NCBI GenBank assembly: GCA_045539625.1
Contig: JAZQFS010000123.1
Coordinates: 1-15,716, forward strand
Reading direction: 5' to 3'
Length of the DNA: 15,716 nucleotides
DNA from: UMGS1387 sp045539625
Lineage (GTDB): Bacteria > Bacillota > Clostridia > Oscillospirales > CAG-382
A model generated the notes under the pieces. The model was not told where the DNA came from, did not search any database, and saw only the letters and a list, made by a program, of their open reading frames with translations. The position numbers and the translations under genes were made by a program. Below, piece by piece: positions 1 to 7,695 of this stretch; the stretch's first letter is position 1, and each line of letters begins with the position of its first letter.

Positions 1-35
1 CGCAATCGGGAGATTTCAAAGTAATACTGTACAAA

Positions 36-66
36 AAAGGAACGTCTTGGCGTTCCTTTCATATTT
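36..66 (+). terminator. Probable rho-independent terminator of an upstream gene outside the window
   Basis: A 9-bp perfect stem (AAAGGAACG with CGTTCCTTT, 6-nt loop) is followed by CATATTTT. It is placed as if it ends a plus-strand gene lying to the left of the window. The U tract is interrupted, so strength is uncertain. Confidence 0.5.
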
Positions 67-340
67 TAAGGGGACTGCACAAGCAGTCCCATGCGCCTGT
101 TGAAAAAGAATGTTTTATCTCACGTTTTAGGAAAACCCCCGGCGAGGGTTTTCCTCTTTTTCGTCCTTTTAGGACGAAAAATTCACCTTTCCTGCGCTTT
201 ATGAAGCATAAGGAGTTTCGCCGTCTGCGGACGGCGATCAAAGACGCTGTCTTTGGAAACTGGAAGCCTTTGAAAAGGCTTGACCTAAACTTTCATGATG
301 GTTTTGCGACAGTCTGAGGGGACTGCACAAGCAGTCCCCT
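36..340. repeat. Gene-free stretch packed with successive perfect hairpins
   Basis: About 300 bases without a credible gene hold a run of perfect inverted repeats: 36-44 with 51-59, 71-78 with 83-90, 129-138 with 146-155, 158-167 with 171-180, 220-225 with 230-235, 239-245 with 249-255, 264-270 with 275-281, and 317-326 with 331-340. The second and last are the same hairpin (GGGACTGC-ACAA-GCAGTCCC), so the array is bounded by a repeated unit. The third is followed by CTTTTT and could terminate plus-strand transcription. I infer a repetitive intergenic element or a composite of REP-like hairpins. A short open frame on the minus strand here is low-complexity and unlikely to be a gene. Confidence 0.7.
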
Positions 341-344
341 TTTG
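317..344. terminator. 10-bp hairpin with U tract on the plus strand, 15 nt past the stop of the giant gene
   Basis: Arms AGGGGACTGC and GCAGTCCCCT enclose an ACAA loop, with TTTT following on the plus strand. It lies just downstream of the minus-strand gene ending at 356, but on that strand the bases after the stem are not U-rich. It may act in both directions or belong mainly to the plus-strand hairpin array. The core is identical to the hairpin at 71-90. Confidence 0.45.
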
Positions 345-355
345 TATCAATTGAA

Positions 356-3300
356 TTATCCAACCTTATTGATATAAAGATTATCAATATAGTAGCCCGC
401 ACTTATGCCTACGTTGGGATCGGCATAGAAGGTAAATTTATCTCTGTTTCTTGCAGTACAGTTTTCAGGCACTGTAAACTCAAAAGTTACATGAATCCAT
501 CCGTCGGAAGCATACAGCGGCTGGCGAAGAACCACGTGGTTATTACCTGCCTCGTCCGCATACTGCATATTAAAGACAATTTTGGTAAAGAAATCCTGAT
601 CCGAAAGTGTGGTATCCATACCATTGGAAGCAAGTCTTAAATCGATGTCCGCCTTATATGTCGCCCCTGCCTCAAAGGTACAAGGCACTGAAGTATAAAG
701 GTATACAGGCTCATCGCTTGTGGGCAGCACACGGTAGCAGTGGTTTTCTGCGTTATCGGGGTCATACGCCTTACTGCCAACGCCCGAAGAAACCTCAAAG
801 TCATAGTAGTCTCCGCCGATTTCATCGGGAATAAGGTCTTCCTCGGTTAGCTCAGCCTTGGAAATTGTCACATTTCTCAGGCAATAGCCTACGCTCTTAC
901 CGTTAACTGCGTTTGTGAAGATGCCGAACAAATCCTGTCCTCTTTCAACACATTCTTCGGGAACGAAGAAATCAAAGCTTATATGCTGCCAGCCGTCCGC
1001 TGAGCTCTGACGCTGAACAAATACAACGTGGTTCTTGCTTTCCTTATCAGTGTAAATCATATTGAAGGAAGCTGCCGCTCTGATATCAACGCCGTCCTGA
1101 GGAAGCACCTTATAGTCGCAGGAGAAGTTATACTTCTGACCGGGCATAAAGGTAAAGGCATGAGTTGAATAGAAAAGTCCTGTAGAATCATCGTGGGGAA
1201 CAGCCTTATAATAGGTAGGCTTGGACTCGCCTTCACCTGCAAGAGATGCGGTATCGGGATCTACTTCAAAGTATCCTGTTCCCGTATCAGCCGTTGCCAC
1301 AAAGCCCTTAAGCTCCCATACGCTCTTATCGTTTTCATTCTTTCTGCGCTGTGCAAGTGCCGCTTCATACTCTTTGTTTGTAGGATCCTTTGCATCGGAA
1401 ATGCACAGGTTTCTGAAGTCATAGCCCATACCCATACCGCCTCTGGGATCAGTATAGATTGTGAACCAGTCATCGTCTCTTACAGGGCTGTATTCGGGAA
1501 CGGTAAACTCAAATTCAACAGGCTGCCATTCCTCCTTATATGTAAGATTATAACGCTTTACGATATGGTTTACACCCTTATAGTCATTATATCTCATATT
1601 GAAGGTTACATATGTTGAAACGTCCAGCGGTGCGGGAATTGTTGTACCCTGTGAAACAACTCTTACATCACCCACAACTCTGTATGTCTTACCGGGAACA
1701 AAGGTGTAATCATGGAACACATACAGGTACACACTGTTATTATTCTTGGGAACTGCTCTGAAGAATTCGTAAGGATATTCGGGATTATCCTCGTTTCTAT
1801 GAACGGTTATTGACTTGAAGCCTTCGGGAGCATCCTTTGTTTCATAATCCACATTGTAGAAGTTATTAAGCTCAACTCTGGGTGCTATTTCATATTCGGG
1901 CTCCACATAGCCTGTATCAACAGAAACAATGCCTATATCGTCTATGCTGTACTTATAGCCCTGAATATCGCAGATAAGCTTTATAGGCACATAAGGAAGT
2001 CCGTCAAGCTCTTTAAGAGTAAAGCCAAGAGGCTTTTCTTCGCCGTTAAGTATATACTTATCGCTGCCAATCTTGAACTTTATTGTGTTCTTTTCAAAGT
2101 AAAGTACAAGCTCGCCGTCAGCCTTATTCCATTCGTGGAAGGCATCAAGCAAAAAGTCCATTGCCTTACCTGGTTCAAAGCCAACCGTTACGGTATCACC
2201 CTCCATTATGGGCGGGAACTGCATATTAACTTCCGTGCCGTCAATATACATTTTCTTATTGTTTGCAGCGGAAAGGAATTCCACACTCTTTACCGTAAAT
2301 TTCGTTCCGTCAACGGTAGCAGGGTCAATTCTGAATTTTGTAAGAACGCCTGACCAAATTGCACCCTTACCCGAAACATCAAGATAGTATTCGGCATACT
2401 CGCCTGTTTCATTTGCGATAAAGCTGAATCCCTTCTTTGCATAGAATGCGTTATTTCCATCATCTTCAGTAAGATAGAACATATCAATTCTGTCGGATGC
2501 AGGGAATGCACCGCAAATCTTTACGACGCTAACCTCAGAAAGATCAACGCCTTCGCCCTCTTTGACGATGTAGCTAAGGCTGGTATCGCCAACACACGTA
2601 CCCGAAAGTCCGTTTTCGTCACGAACGGGATTTTCCGTCTTGTAGGGAGCAGTGAAACCTTCTTCCTTGGTGTAGTCTATTTTGAGAAGGCTCTTGGAGT
2701 TGCTGTCATCGTAAGTCAGCTTATGGAAGCCTTCGTGTACAAGAAGATTTCTGTACTGAGGATAAATTCTGTTAATTCTCTTTTTCTGGTTTTCTGTAGG
2801 AACAACATCATTGCAGGTATCTTCGCTTTCGCCGTATAGAGCGGTCTTAAGTGCATCAAGATAGCCAAAGCCAACATTTCCTTCTGCAGGCATAATGTAT
2901 GTACCTTCGCCATACTCATTCCAGGTGGAGAGCATTACAAGATTCTTCTGCCAGCTTTCGGTTGCATGCTCAGGAAGGTATTCGTTCTTTATCCAGCTTG
3001 CAACTTCCGCAAAGCCTTCCTTTGTCATCATGGGATATCTGTCTGCATACCAGCCGATTCTGTTAAAGCCTACGGAAATGGTGGGAATATTATAAATATC
3101 CGACTTTCTCTGATTTTCCGTCATTCTCAGCTTATTGATTTCAGGCATATATCCCGAAACGCTCCAGCTGTACGGGAATGCACCGTCAACACGGGTATCT
3201 GACATCTCAAGAGGTGTATAACCTGTGGTAAAGAGAAGCATACCGTCATAGCCAAGCTTTATTGCTTCCGCTTCAAGGTAATCCATACATTCATTGAACT

Positions 3301-5536
3301 TTTCCTTACCGCCCACCGATTTAATCAAGGTTTCAACACTGAAAATGTTCATTACAACCTTATTTTCGATTGTCATGTAACGGTCGTCCTTGAAGTAGTT
3401 TTCAACTATGTAGGGGGCATAAAAGTTTTTAAAGTTTGCTACGTTTGCAGGATTTGTTCCCGAGGCCTCCCAGATGATTGCAAACTTTGTCATATCGCTG
3501 TACTTTGCATTCATGAAAGCATCGTGCAGATGACTTGCATGGGAAGGCTTGAGGGGGGCTGTGGTTGTATTGGGATACCAGCAGAACATCTGGAAGTCAA
3601 CACCATGTTCAAGAAGGAACTTGATTTCCCAGTCCGCTGTTTCGATAATACCTTCATCGTAGTAGCCGAGAACAGGCTTCTTATCGTCATATGCCGAAAC
3701 GGACGCCCACGACTTATGGAAGTCGCCTGTTACCCACAGCGAGCACACATTCATACCAACTATATAATCGTCATCATTTGCTATAGGCTTGGGAACGGGA
3801 ACATAGTCATCGTGCTCAACAAGGTTTCTTACCTTTATATCATCAAGAGATATTCCGTTTGCTCCCTTTGCGGTAAAGGCTACGGTATCAATGGCATTTA
3901 CAGATGCATCAATATCAAACTCAAGCATCTTTCTGCCGTTAATCTTAATAAGTGCCTTATGTGTATCGGTATTAAGCTCAACCCTTACACGGTACCACAT
4001 ATTATGCAAATAATCATTATAAACCGCCTTACCGTTTGCATAAATGTTCTTACTGTCATTGGAAATTTCCAAAACCTTTGTACCGCTTCCGTAAAGAGAG
4101 GCGGTATGCGCTTCGCCGTTCTTCTGGAAGAAAACATAATCAAAGGCAATCTGTCCGCTTGTTTTACTGAAGGTTTTCTGTACTTTACCGCCGTCCTTGA
4201 CAAGCAAATCCTGAGAGGAGGACAGCTCTGCATTTGTACCGCTCCACAGAACAGGCATACTTCCCTTCATGCCAAACATAAAGTCTTCATAAACAGGATA
4301 GTTTACATATGCTCTGAAGTAACCGAGATATGTAACGCCCGTTCCTTCTTCGGTAAATGCAAATCTGAAATTATAGATATTTACATCATCGTTTATAAGC
4401 TTGAATACACCGACACATTTCTTGTTTATATACGTTTTGGACAATCTGTTATCAAGGTCAATTTCTATTCTGAAGTCGAAATGTCTTTCAAGAAGTCCGC
4501 TTTCATATATTGGTGTAAAGCTTCCGTCGGAATTCTTATGCTGCCAGATGCCGTCCTTTACTTCGATGTGGTATATAGCCTCGTCCGCTTCATTTCTCCA
4601 TTCCAGATAGAAGCCGTCGTTGCCGTCGGTATCAATGGTTGTTTCAAGAACAACATAGCCTGTTTCTGTTCTGTTGAATTCACGTATGAACGCAACGCCC
4701 TCGGTTTTGCTAACGTCTGAAAGTCTTTCGTAGCCAAGAGAATACTTTGTTCTCTTTTCGCCGCCTCTGTTATCAAGACGCCAGCCCGAAGCAATGGCAG
4801 ACACCATCTGTGAATTGTTCTTATTACCGTTATAGTTAGTATGAGTTGCCATCAAGTAAGCATCATCATTTGATTTTTTCACCTCAAAGCCGCCTGTCAG
4901 ACGGTTTTCGGGAAGTGCAACTCTGTTGACAATAGCTGACATTTCCATACGCTTGATATTGTTATTGGGATAGAATGAGCCAATATCGTCATTACCCAGA
5001 ACAACACCTGCTCTGTAAAGTCTGAGAAGCTTATCATATCCTTGCGTGCCGTCAAGCATATCGGGTATAATATCTACATCATTCTTAGGTGTATAATACT
5101 CTTCGGGAAGTGCATCTGAAAACATAGATGCAACTTCAATTCTTTTTGCAGGACGGTTAAAGTCTGTCGCTTCGTCCTCCGAAACCTTGAAGAAGCCCTT
5201 ACTTACCGCATAGTCCACATACATCCCGTACCACGGACCTTCTTGGGTTTCGGGGATTTCTTCATTATTGTAAATAGCGCACACACGGCTCGCCACGGTT
5301 ATTGCCTGTGCCAGTGTCACGTTATCCTCGGGAGCAAAAACAGTATCGCTTGTGCCCTGCATAAATCCCAGCTCATAGGTGTTTTTCACCTCGGAAGCAT
5401 ACCACGACGCAGCAGGAATATCGGTAAATGTTCCTTCCACGTAGGTTGTGCTTTTTTCAAAAGCTGCATTTACGCCCATACATACGGCTGCAGCAACAAA
5501 CAGCAGCATCGCTGTTCTTTTCAAGAATTTGTACAT
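356..5536 (-). CDS. SLH-anchored giant multidomain glycosidase (GH99/WbsX-like) with three C-terminal binding modules
   Basis: The 1726-residue product starts with a signal peptide (basic KFLKR, hydrophobic core to about residue 24). Three SLH repeats follow (about 37-90, 100-145, 155-208), which in Gram-positives bind secondary cell-wall polymers. Two concanavalin/laminin-G-like beta-sandwich segments occupy roughly 215-420 and 425-575. A GH99/WbsX-like (beta/alpha)8 domain spans about 590-900, with GYYDE near 624-628 and WNEYGEG at 872-878, motifs typical of that group. A stretch at about 1094-1205 resembles the copper-amine-oxidase N-terminal 'stalk' domain. Three related modules of about 150 residues (about 1220-1380, 1420-1558, 1577-1726) end the protein and look like CBM4/9-type sandwiches. 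The start is fixed by AAGGAGG at 5543-5549 and a strong promoter. The likely role is cleavage of an external alpha-mannoside-type or other complex glycan at the cell surface; the substrate is not readable. SLH1 has TLAQ in place of the usual TRAE, so its wall-binding strength may differ. Confidence 0.88.
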   Translation of the reverse strand: MYKFLKRTAMLLFVAAAVCMGVNAAFEKSTTYVEGTFTDIPAASWYASEVKNTYELGFMQGTSDTVFAPEDNVTLAQAITVASRVCAIYNNEEIPETQEGPWYGMYVDYAVSKGFFKVSEDEATDFNRPAKRIEVASMFSDALPEEYYTPKNDVDIIPDMLDGTQGYDKLLRLYRAGVVLGNDDIGSFYPNNNIKRMEMSAIVNRVALPENRLTGGFEVKKSNDDAYLMATHTNYNGNKNNSQMVSAIASGWRLDNRGGEKRTKYSLGYERLSDVSKTEGVAFIREFNRTETGYVVLETTIDTDGNDGFYLEWRNEADEAIYHIEVKDGIWQHKNSDGSFTPIYESGLLERHFDFRIEIDLDNRLSKTYINKKCVGVFKLINDDVNIYNFRFAFTEEGTGVTYLGYFRAYVNYPVYEDFMFGMKGSMPVLWSGTNAELSSSQDLLVKDGGKVQKTFSKTSGQIAFDYVFFQKNGEAHTASLYGSGTKVLEISNDSKNIYANGKAVYNDYLHNMWYRVRVELNTDTHKALIKINGRKMLEFDIDASVNAIDTVAFTAKGANGISLDDIKVRNLVEHDDYVPVPKPIANDDDYIVGMNVCSLWVTGDFHKSWASVSAYDDKKPVLGYYDEGIIETADWEIKFLLEHGVDFQMFCWYPNTTTAPLKPSHASHLHDAFMNAKYSDMTKFAIIWEASGTNPANVANFKNFYAPYIVENYFKDDRYMTIENKVVMNIFSVETLIKSVGGKEKFNECMDYLEAEAIKLGYDGMLLFTTGYTPLEMSDTRVDGAFPYSWSVSGYMPEINKLRMTENQRKSDIYNIPTISVGFNRIGWYADRYPMMTKEGFAEVASWIKNEYLPEHATESWQKNLVMLSTWNEYGEGTYIMPAEGNVGFGYLDALKTALYGESEDTCNDVVPTENQKKRINRIYPQYRNLLVHEGFHKLTYDDSNSKSLLKIDYTKEEGFTAPYKTENPVRDENGLSGTCVGDTSLSYIVKEGEGVDLSEVSVVKICGAFPASDRIDMFYLTEDDGNNAFYAKKGFSFIANETGEYAEYYLDVSGKGAIWSGVLTKFRIDPATVDGTKFTVKSVEFLSAANNKKMYIDGTEVNMQFPPIMEGDTVTVGFEPGKAMDFLLDAFHEWNKADGELVLYFEKNTIKFKIGSDKYILNGEEKPLGFTLKELDGLPYVPIKLICDIQGYKYSIDDIGIVSVDTGYVEPEYEIAPRVELNNFYNVDYETKDAPEGFKSITVHRNEDNPEYPYEFFRAVPKNNNSVYLYVFHDYTFVPGKTYRVVGDVRVVSQGTTIPAPLDVSTYVTFNMRYNDYKGVNHIVKRYNLTYKEEWQPVEFEFTVPEYSPVRDDDWFTIYTDPRGGMGMGYDFRNLCISDAKDPTNKEYEAALAQRRKNENDKSVWELKGFVATADTGTGYFEVDPDTASLAGEGESKPTYYKAVPHDDSTGLFYSTHAFTFMPGQKYNFSCDYKVLPQDGVDIRAAASFNMIYTDKESKNHVVFVQRQSSADGWQHISFDFFVPEECVERGQDLFGIFTNAVNGKSVGYCLRNVTISKAELTEEDLIPDEIGGDYYDFEVSSGVGSKAYDPDNAENHCYRVLPTSDEPVYLYTSVPCTFEAGATYKADIDLRLASNGMDTTLSDQDFFTKIVFNMQYADEAGNNHVVLRQPLYASDGWIHVTFEFTVPENCTARNRDKFTFYADPNVGISAGYYIDNLYINKVG

Positions 5537-5540
5537 TTGA

Positions 5541-5550
5541 ATACCTCCTT
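5541..5550 (-). promoter_or_regulatory. Strong ribosome binding site of the giant gene
   Basis: Read on the minus strand, AAGGAGGTAT lies a few bases before the ATG at 5534-5536. It supports that start and the complete signal peptide. Confidence 0.85.
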
Positions 5551-5557
5551 TGTTGTA

Positions 5558-5586
5558 ATCATACCATATTTTTTTCGTAATTTCAA
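5558..5586 (-). promoter_or_regulatory. Sigma-A promoter for the giant SLH glycosidase gene
   Basis: On the minus strand, TTGAAA (5581-5586) and TATGAT (5558-5563) are separated by exactly 17 bases, close to consensus. The transcription start would fall near 5550, so the untranslated leader would be very short, about 15 nt. The start position is inferred from spacing only. Confidence 0.75.
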
Positions 5587-5670
5587 CACATATTTGTTTA
5601 TAAATACAAAAACTCCTGCCAAAACATCACCCGAAGGTTGATATTTTTTCACAATCCGCCTTACAGTTAC

Positions 5671-5699
5671 TTGTATTACAGTTTGATTTATGTTATAAT
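5671..5699 (+). promoter_or_regulatory. Promoter of the kinase-murQ operon, flanked by TTACAGTT repeats
   Basis: TTGTAT (5671-5676) and a perfect TATAAT (5694-5699) have a 17-base spacer. Two TTACAGTT copies at 5661-5668 and 5676-5683 bracket the -35 box with a 15-base period, making them candidate operator half-sites. The -10 box overlaps the ATG at 5699, which rules out that codon as the operon's first start. Confidence 0.75.
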
Positions 5700-5727
5700 G
5701 GTCACATCTGAAACAAGGAGTGAGGTT

Positions 5728-6879
5728 ATGTTTAATTCACATTATCTTGCAGAAAACATTAAAAAATACAGAAAAGCCAAAAGATTTACCCAATCGGGAC
5801 TTGCAGCAATGCTTAACGTAAGTCCTCAATCCATTTCAAAATGGGAGTGCGGTATTACGGTTCCCGATGTTGAAAATATATGTCTTCTTTCACAGCTTCT
5901 TGGTGTAACGGTGGACAATCTTCTTGACCACTGCTACGAAAGCCGCAAAATTATGATAGGCGTTGACGGAGGCGGTACAAAAACACAGTTTTTACTGTTT
6001 TCCGAAGACGGTGCGGTGCTTGACTCAATAAAGCTGGGAGGCTGCAATCCCAACACAGTGGGCATTGACGGGTGTATTGATGTGCTGTCAAGAGGTATTG
6101 ACAGGCTTATGCAGACAAACCCAAATGTATGCGGAATATATATAGGAGCGGCAGGCTTTCTTCTTGGGAACAATCTTTCACAAATACAAAACTTTCTCCG
6201 AAAGAGCTACCCTCACGTAAAAATAGGCTGTTCCTCGGATATGCTCAACATTTCGGCAAGTGCTCTTGAAGACGACACCTACTGTATTTCCGTCATCTGC
6301 GGTACAGGCTCCTCGGTGCTTGTAAAGCAAAATGACACGCTTACAAGACTGTCAGGCTACGGATATCTTCTCAGCAAGTCGGGCAGCGGATATGACATAG
6401 GACGTGACGGTCTGTATGCGGTAATGTGCAATATGGACGGTGTGGGCAAAGACACGCTTCTAACCTCACTTGTAAAAGAAAAGTTCGGCTCAACTCCGTC
6501 GGACATAATTGACAAGGTTTACAAAAACGATGCCGCATTTACCGCCTCTGCCGCAATTTATGTACTGGAAGCCTTCAGAAAAGGCGACAGCGTTGCATCG
6601 GACATCGTTGATGCAAACGCCCGCGCTCTTGCAGAGGTTATCAACCTTGCGGCACAACAGAACAAAAACATAACTGACGTTGTTTTATCGGGAGGTATCA
6701 TCACTCAGAACCCCGATTTTGCTTTACTGGTAAAGAAATACATTTCTCAGTCATTGAATGTTACCGTTCCCGACACAGATCCCATAATCGGTGCGTGTAT
6801 ACAGTGTGCAAGAATGTGCAAAACAGAAACAAAAAATCTCCTTAAATTATTAAAGGAAAGCTACAGCAAAGAAAGGTGA
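5728..6879 (+). CDS. XRE-family HTH fused to BadF/NAGK-type amino-sugar kinase (MurK-like)
   Basis: The 383-residue product joins two parts. Residues about 6-65 form a Cro/C1-type HTH, with the TQSGLAAMLNVSP and SISKWE signatures and a dimer-like tail. Residues about 74-365 form an actin-fold sugar kinase of the BadF/BadG/NAGK group: DGGGTKT at 80-86 (phosphate 1), Asp171 in the position of the catalytic base, CGTGSS at 191-196 (phosphate 2) and LSGGII at 320-325 (adenosine). All nucleotide motifs look intact, so it should be an active kinase. The gene 5 bases downstream is murQ, which makes MurNAc and/or GlcNAc the best substrate guess, like clostridial MurK. The start is ATG 5728, with AAGGAG at 5715-5720; longer in-frame starts lie within or before the promoter. 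The fused HTH suggests autoregulation by substrate or ATP state, which is inference. Confidence 0.85.
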   Translation: MFNSHYLAENIKKYRKAKRFTQSGLAAMLNVSPQSISKWECGITVPDVENICLLSQLLGVTVDNLLDHCYESRKIMIGVDGGGTKTQFLLFSEDGAVLDSIKLGGCNPNTVGIDGCIDVLSRGIDRLMQTNPNVCGIYIGAAGFLLGNNLSQIQNFLRKSYPHVKIGCSSDMLNISASALEDDTYCISVICGTGSSVLVKQNDTLTRLSGYGYLLSKSGSGYDIGRDGLYAVMCNMDGVGKDTLLTSLVKEKFGSTPSDIIDKVYKNDAAFTASAAIYVLEAFRKGDSVASDIVDANARALAEVINLAAQQNKNITDVVLSGGIITQNPDFALLVKKYISQSLNVTVPDTDPIIGACIQCARMCKTETKNLLKLLKESYSKER

Positions 6880-6884
6880 CGGTT

Positions 6885-7685
6885 ATGCTTAAAACAGAAA
6901 TGAGAAACGAAAAAACAACCCATATAGACAAAATGTCCACAGCGGATATGGTACGCATTATGAACGAAGAAAACATGAATGCGGTAAAGGCTGTGGGAGA
7001 ATGTACGGAGCAAATTGCAAAAGCTATAGACGTTATAAGCGAGAGAATGACAAAAGGCGGAAGACTTTTTTATGTAGGTGCAGGTACGTCGGGAAGACTG
7101 GGAGTTGTTGACGCTTCCGAATGTCCGCCAACCTTTGGGGTTGACTATGACAAGGTCATAGGTGTTATTGCAGGCGGAAAAGATGCAATGTTCCGTGCAA
7201 ACGAAGGCGGCGAGGACAAGGCTGAAAACGGAAAAGCCGACCTTGAAAAATACGGACTTTGCGAAAATGACAGCGTTGTGGGCATAAGTGCGGCAGGAGG
7301 AGCAGCTTACGTTGTAGGTGCACTGCAATATGCAAAGAGCTGCGGCTGTGCAACAGTTTCCCTCTCCTGCAACAGCGACACAAAGATTGCAAAGGAAGCA
7401 GACATTGCCATTGTAACAGACACGGGTGCTGAGGTTATCACAGGCTCAACACGTCTTAAGGCAGGTACGGCTCAAAAGCTTGTACTGAATATGCTTTCAA
7501 CCTGCTGTATGGTAAAATGCGGATACGTTTACGAAAATCTTATGATTAACTTAAAGCCTACCAACATAAAGCTGCGTGACAGAATGATACGTATTGTCTG
7601 CGACATTACGGGTATAGGCTACGATGAAGCAGAAAGCCGTCTTGAAAAGTCGGACTGGAGCATAAGAGAAGCTGTTGAAAAGTAA
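6885..7685 (+). CDS. murQ: N-acetylmuramic acid 6-phosphate etherase
   Basis: MurQ cleaves the D-lactyl ether of MurNAc-6-phosphate, giving GlcNAc-6-phosphate and lactate in the cytosol during wall recycling or muropeptide use. The 266-residue product has the SIS-fold signatures GAGTSGRLG (65-73), DASECPPTFG (76-85) and TGSTRLKAGTAQKLVLNMLST. Glu79 and Glu110 align with E. coli Glu83 and Glu114, the catalytic glutamates. ATG 6885 is preferred over the GTG at 6876, because AAAGG at 6872-6876 is correctly spaced for the ATG. The gene sits 5 bases after the kinase and 10 before the GNAT gene, so it is part of a translationally tight operon. The C-terminus stops about 30 residues short of typical MurQ (298-303 residues), losing the last helical segment. 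The catalytic core is complete. Confidence 0.92.
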   Translation: MLKTEMRNEKTTHIDKMSTADMVRIMNEENMNAVKAVGECTEQIAKAIDVISERMTKGGRLFYVGAGTSGRLGVVDASECPPTFGVDYDKVIGVIAGGKDAMFRANEGGEDKAENGKADLEKYGLCENDSVVGISAAGGAAYVVGALQYAKSCGCATVSLSCNSDTKIAKEADIAIVTDTGAEVITGSTRLKAGTAQKLVLNMLSTCCMVKCGYVYENLMINLKPTNIKLRDRMIRIVCDITGIGYDEAESRLEKSDWSIREAVEK

Positions 7686-7695
7686 GGTGACGTAT

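Noticed and set aside
59..241. A 60-codon minus-strand frame in the hairpin array
   Set aside because: It is read straight through several inverted repeats, is basic and low-complexity, and shows no convincing ribosome site.
3524..4720. A 398-codon open frame on the plus strand
   Set aside because: It is antisense to the giant SLH glycosidase, has no ribosome site and encodes no recognisable domain.
5638..5727. An N-terminal extension of the kinase fusion from TTG 5638 or ATG 5699
   Set aside because: The extension would start upstream of or inside the -35/-10 promoter elements; ATG 5728 has a good AAGGAG and opens directly into the HTH.
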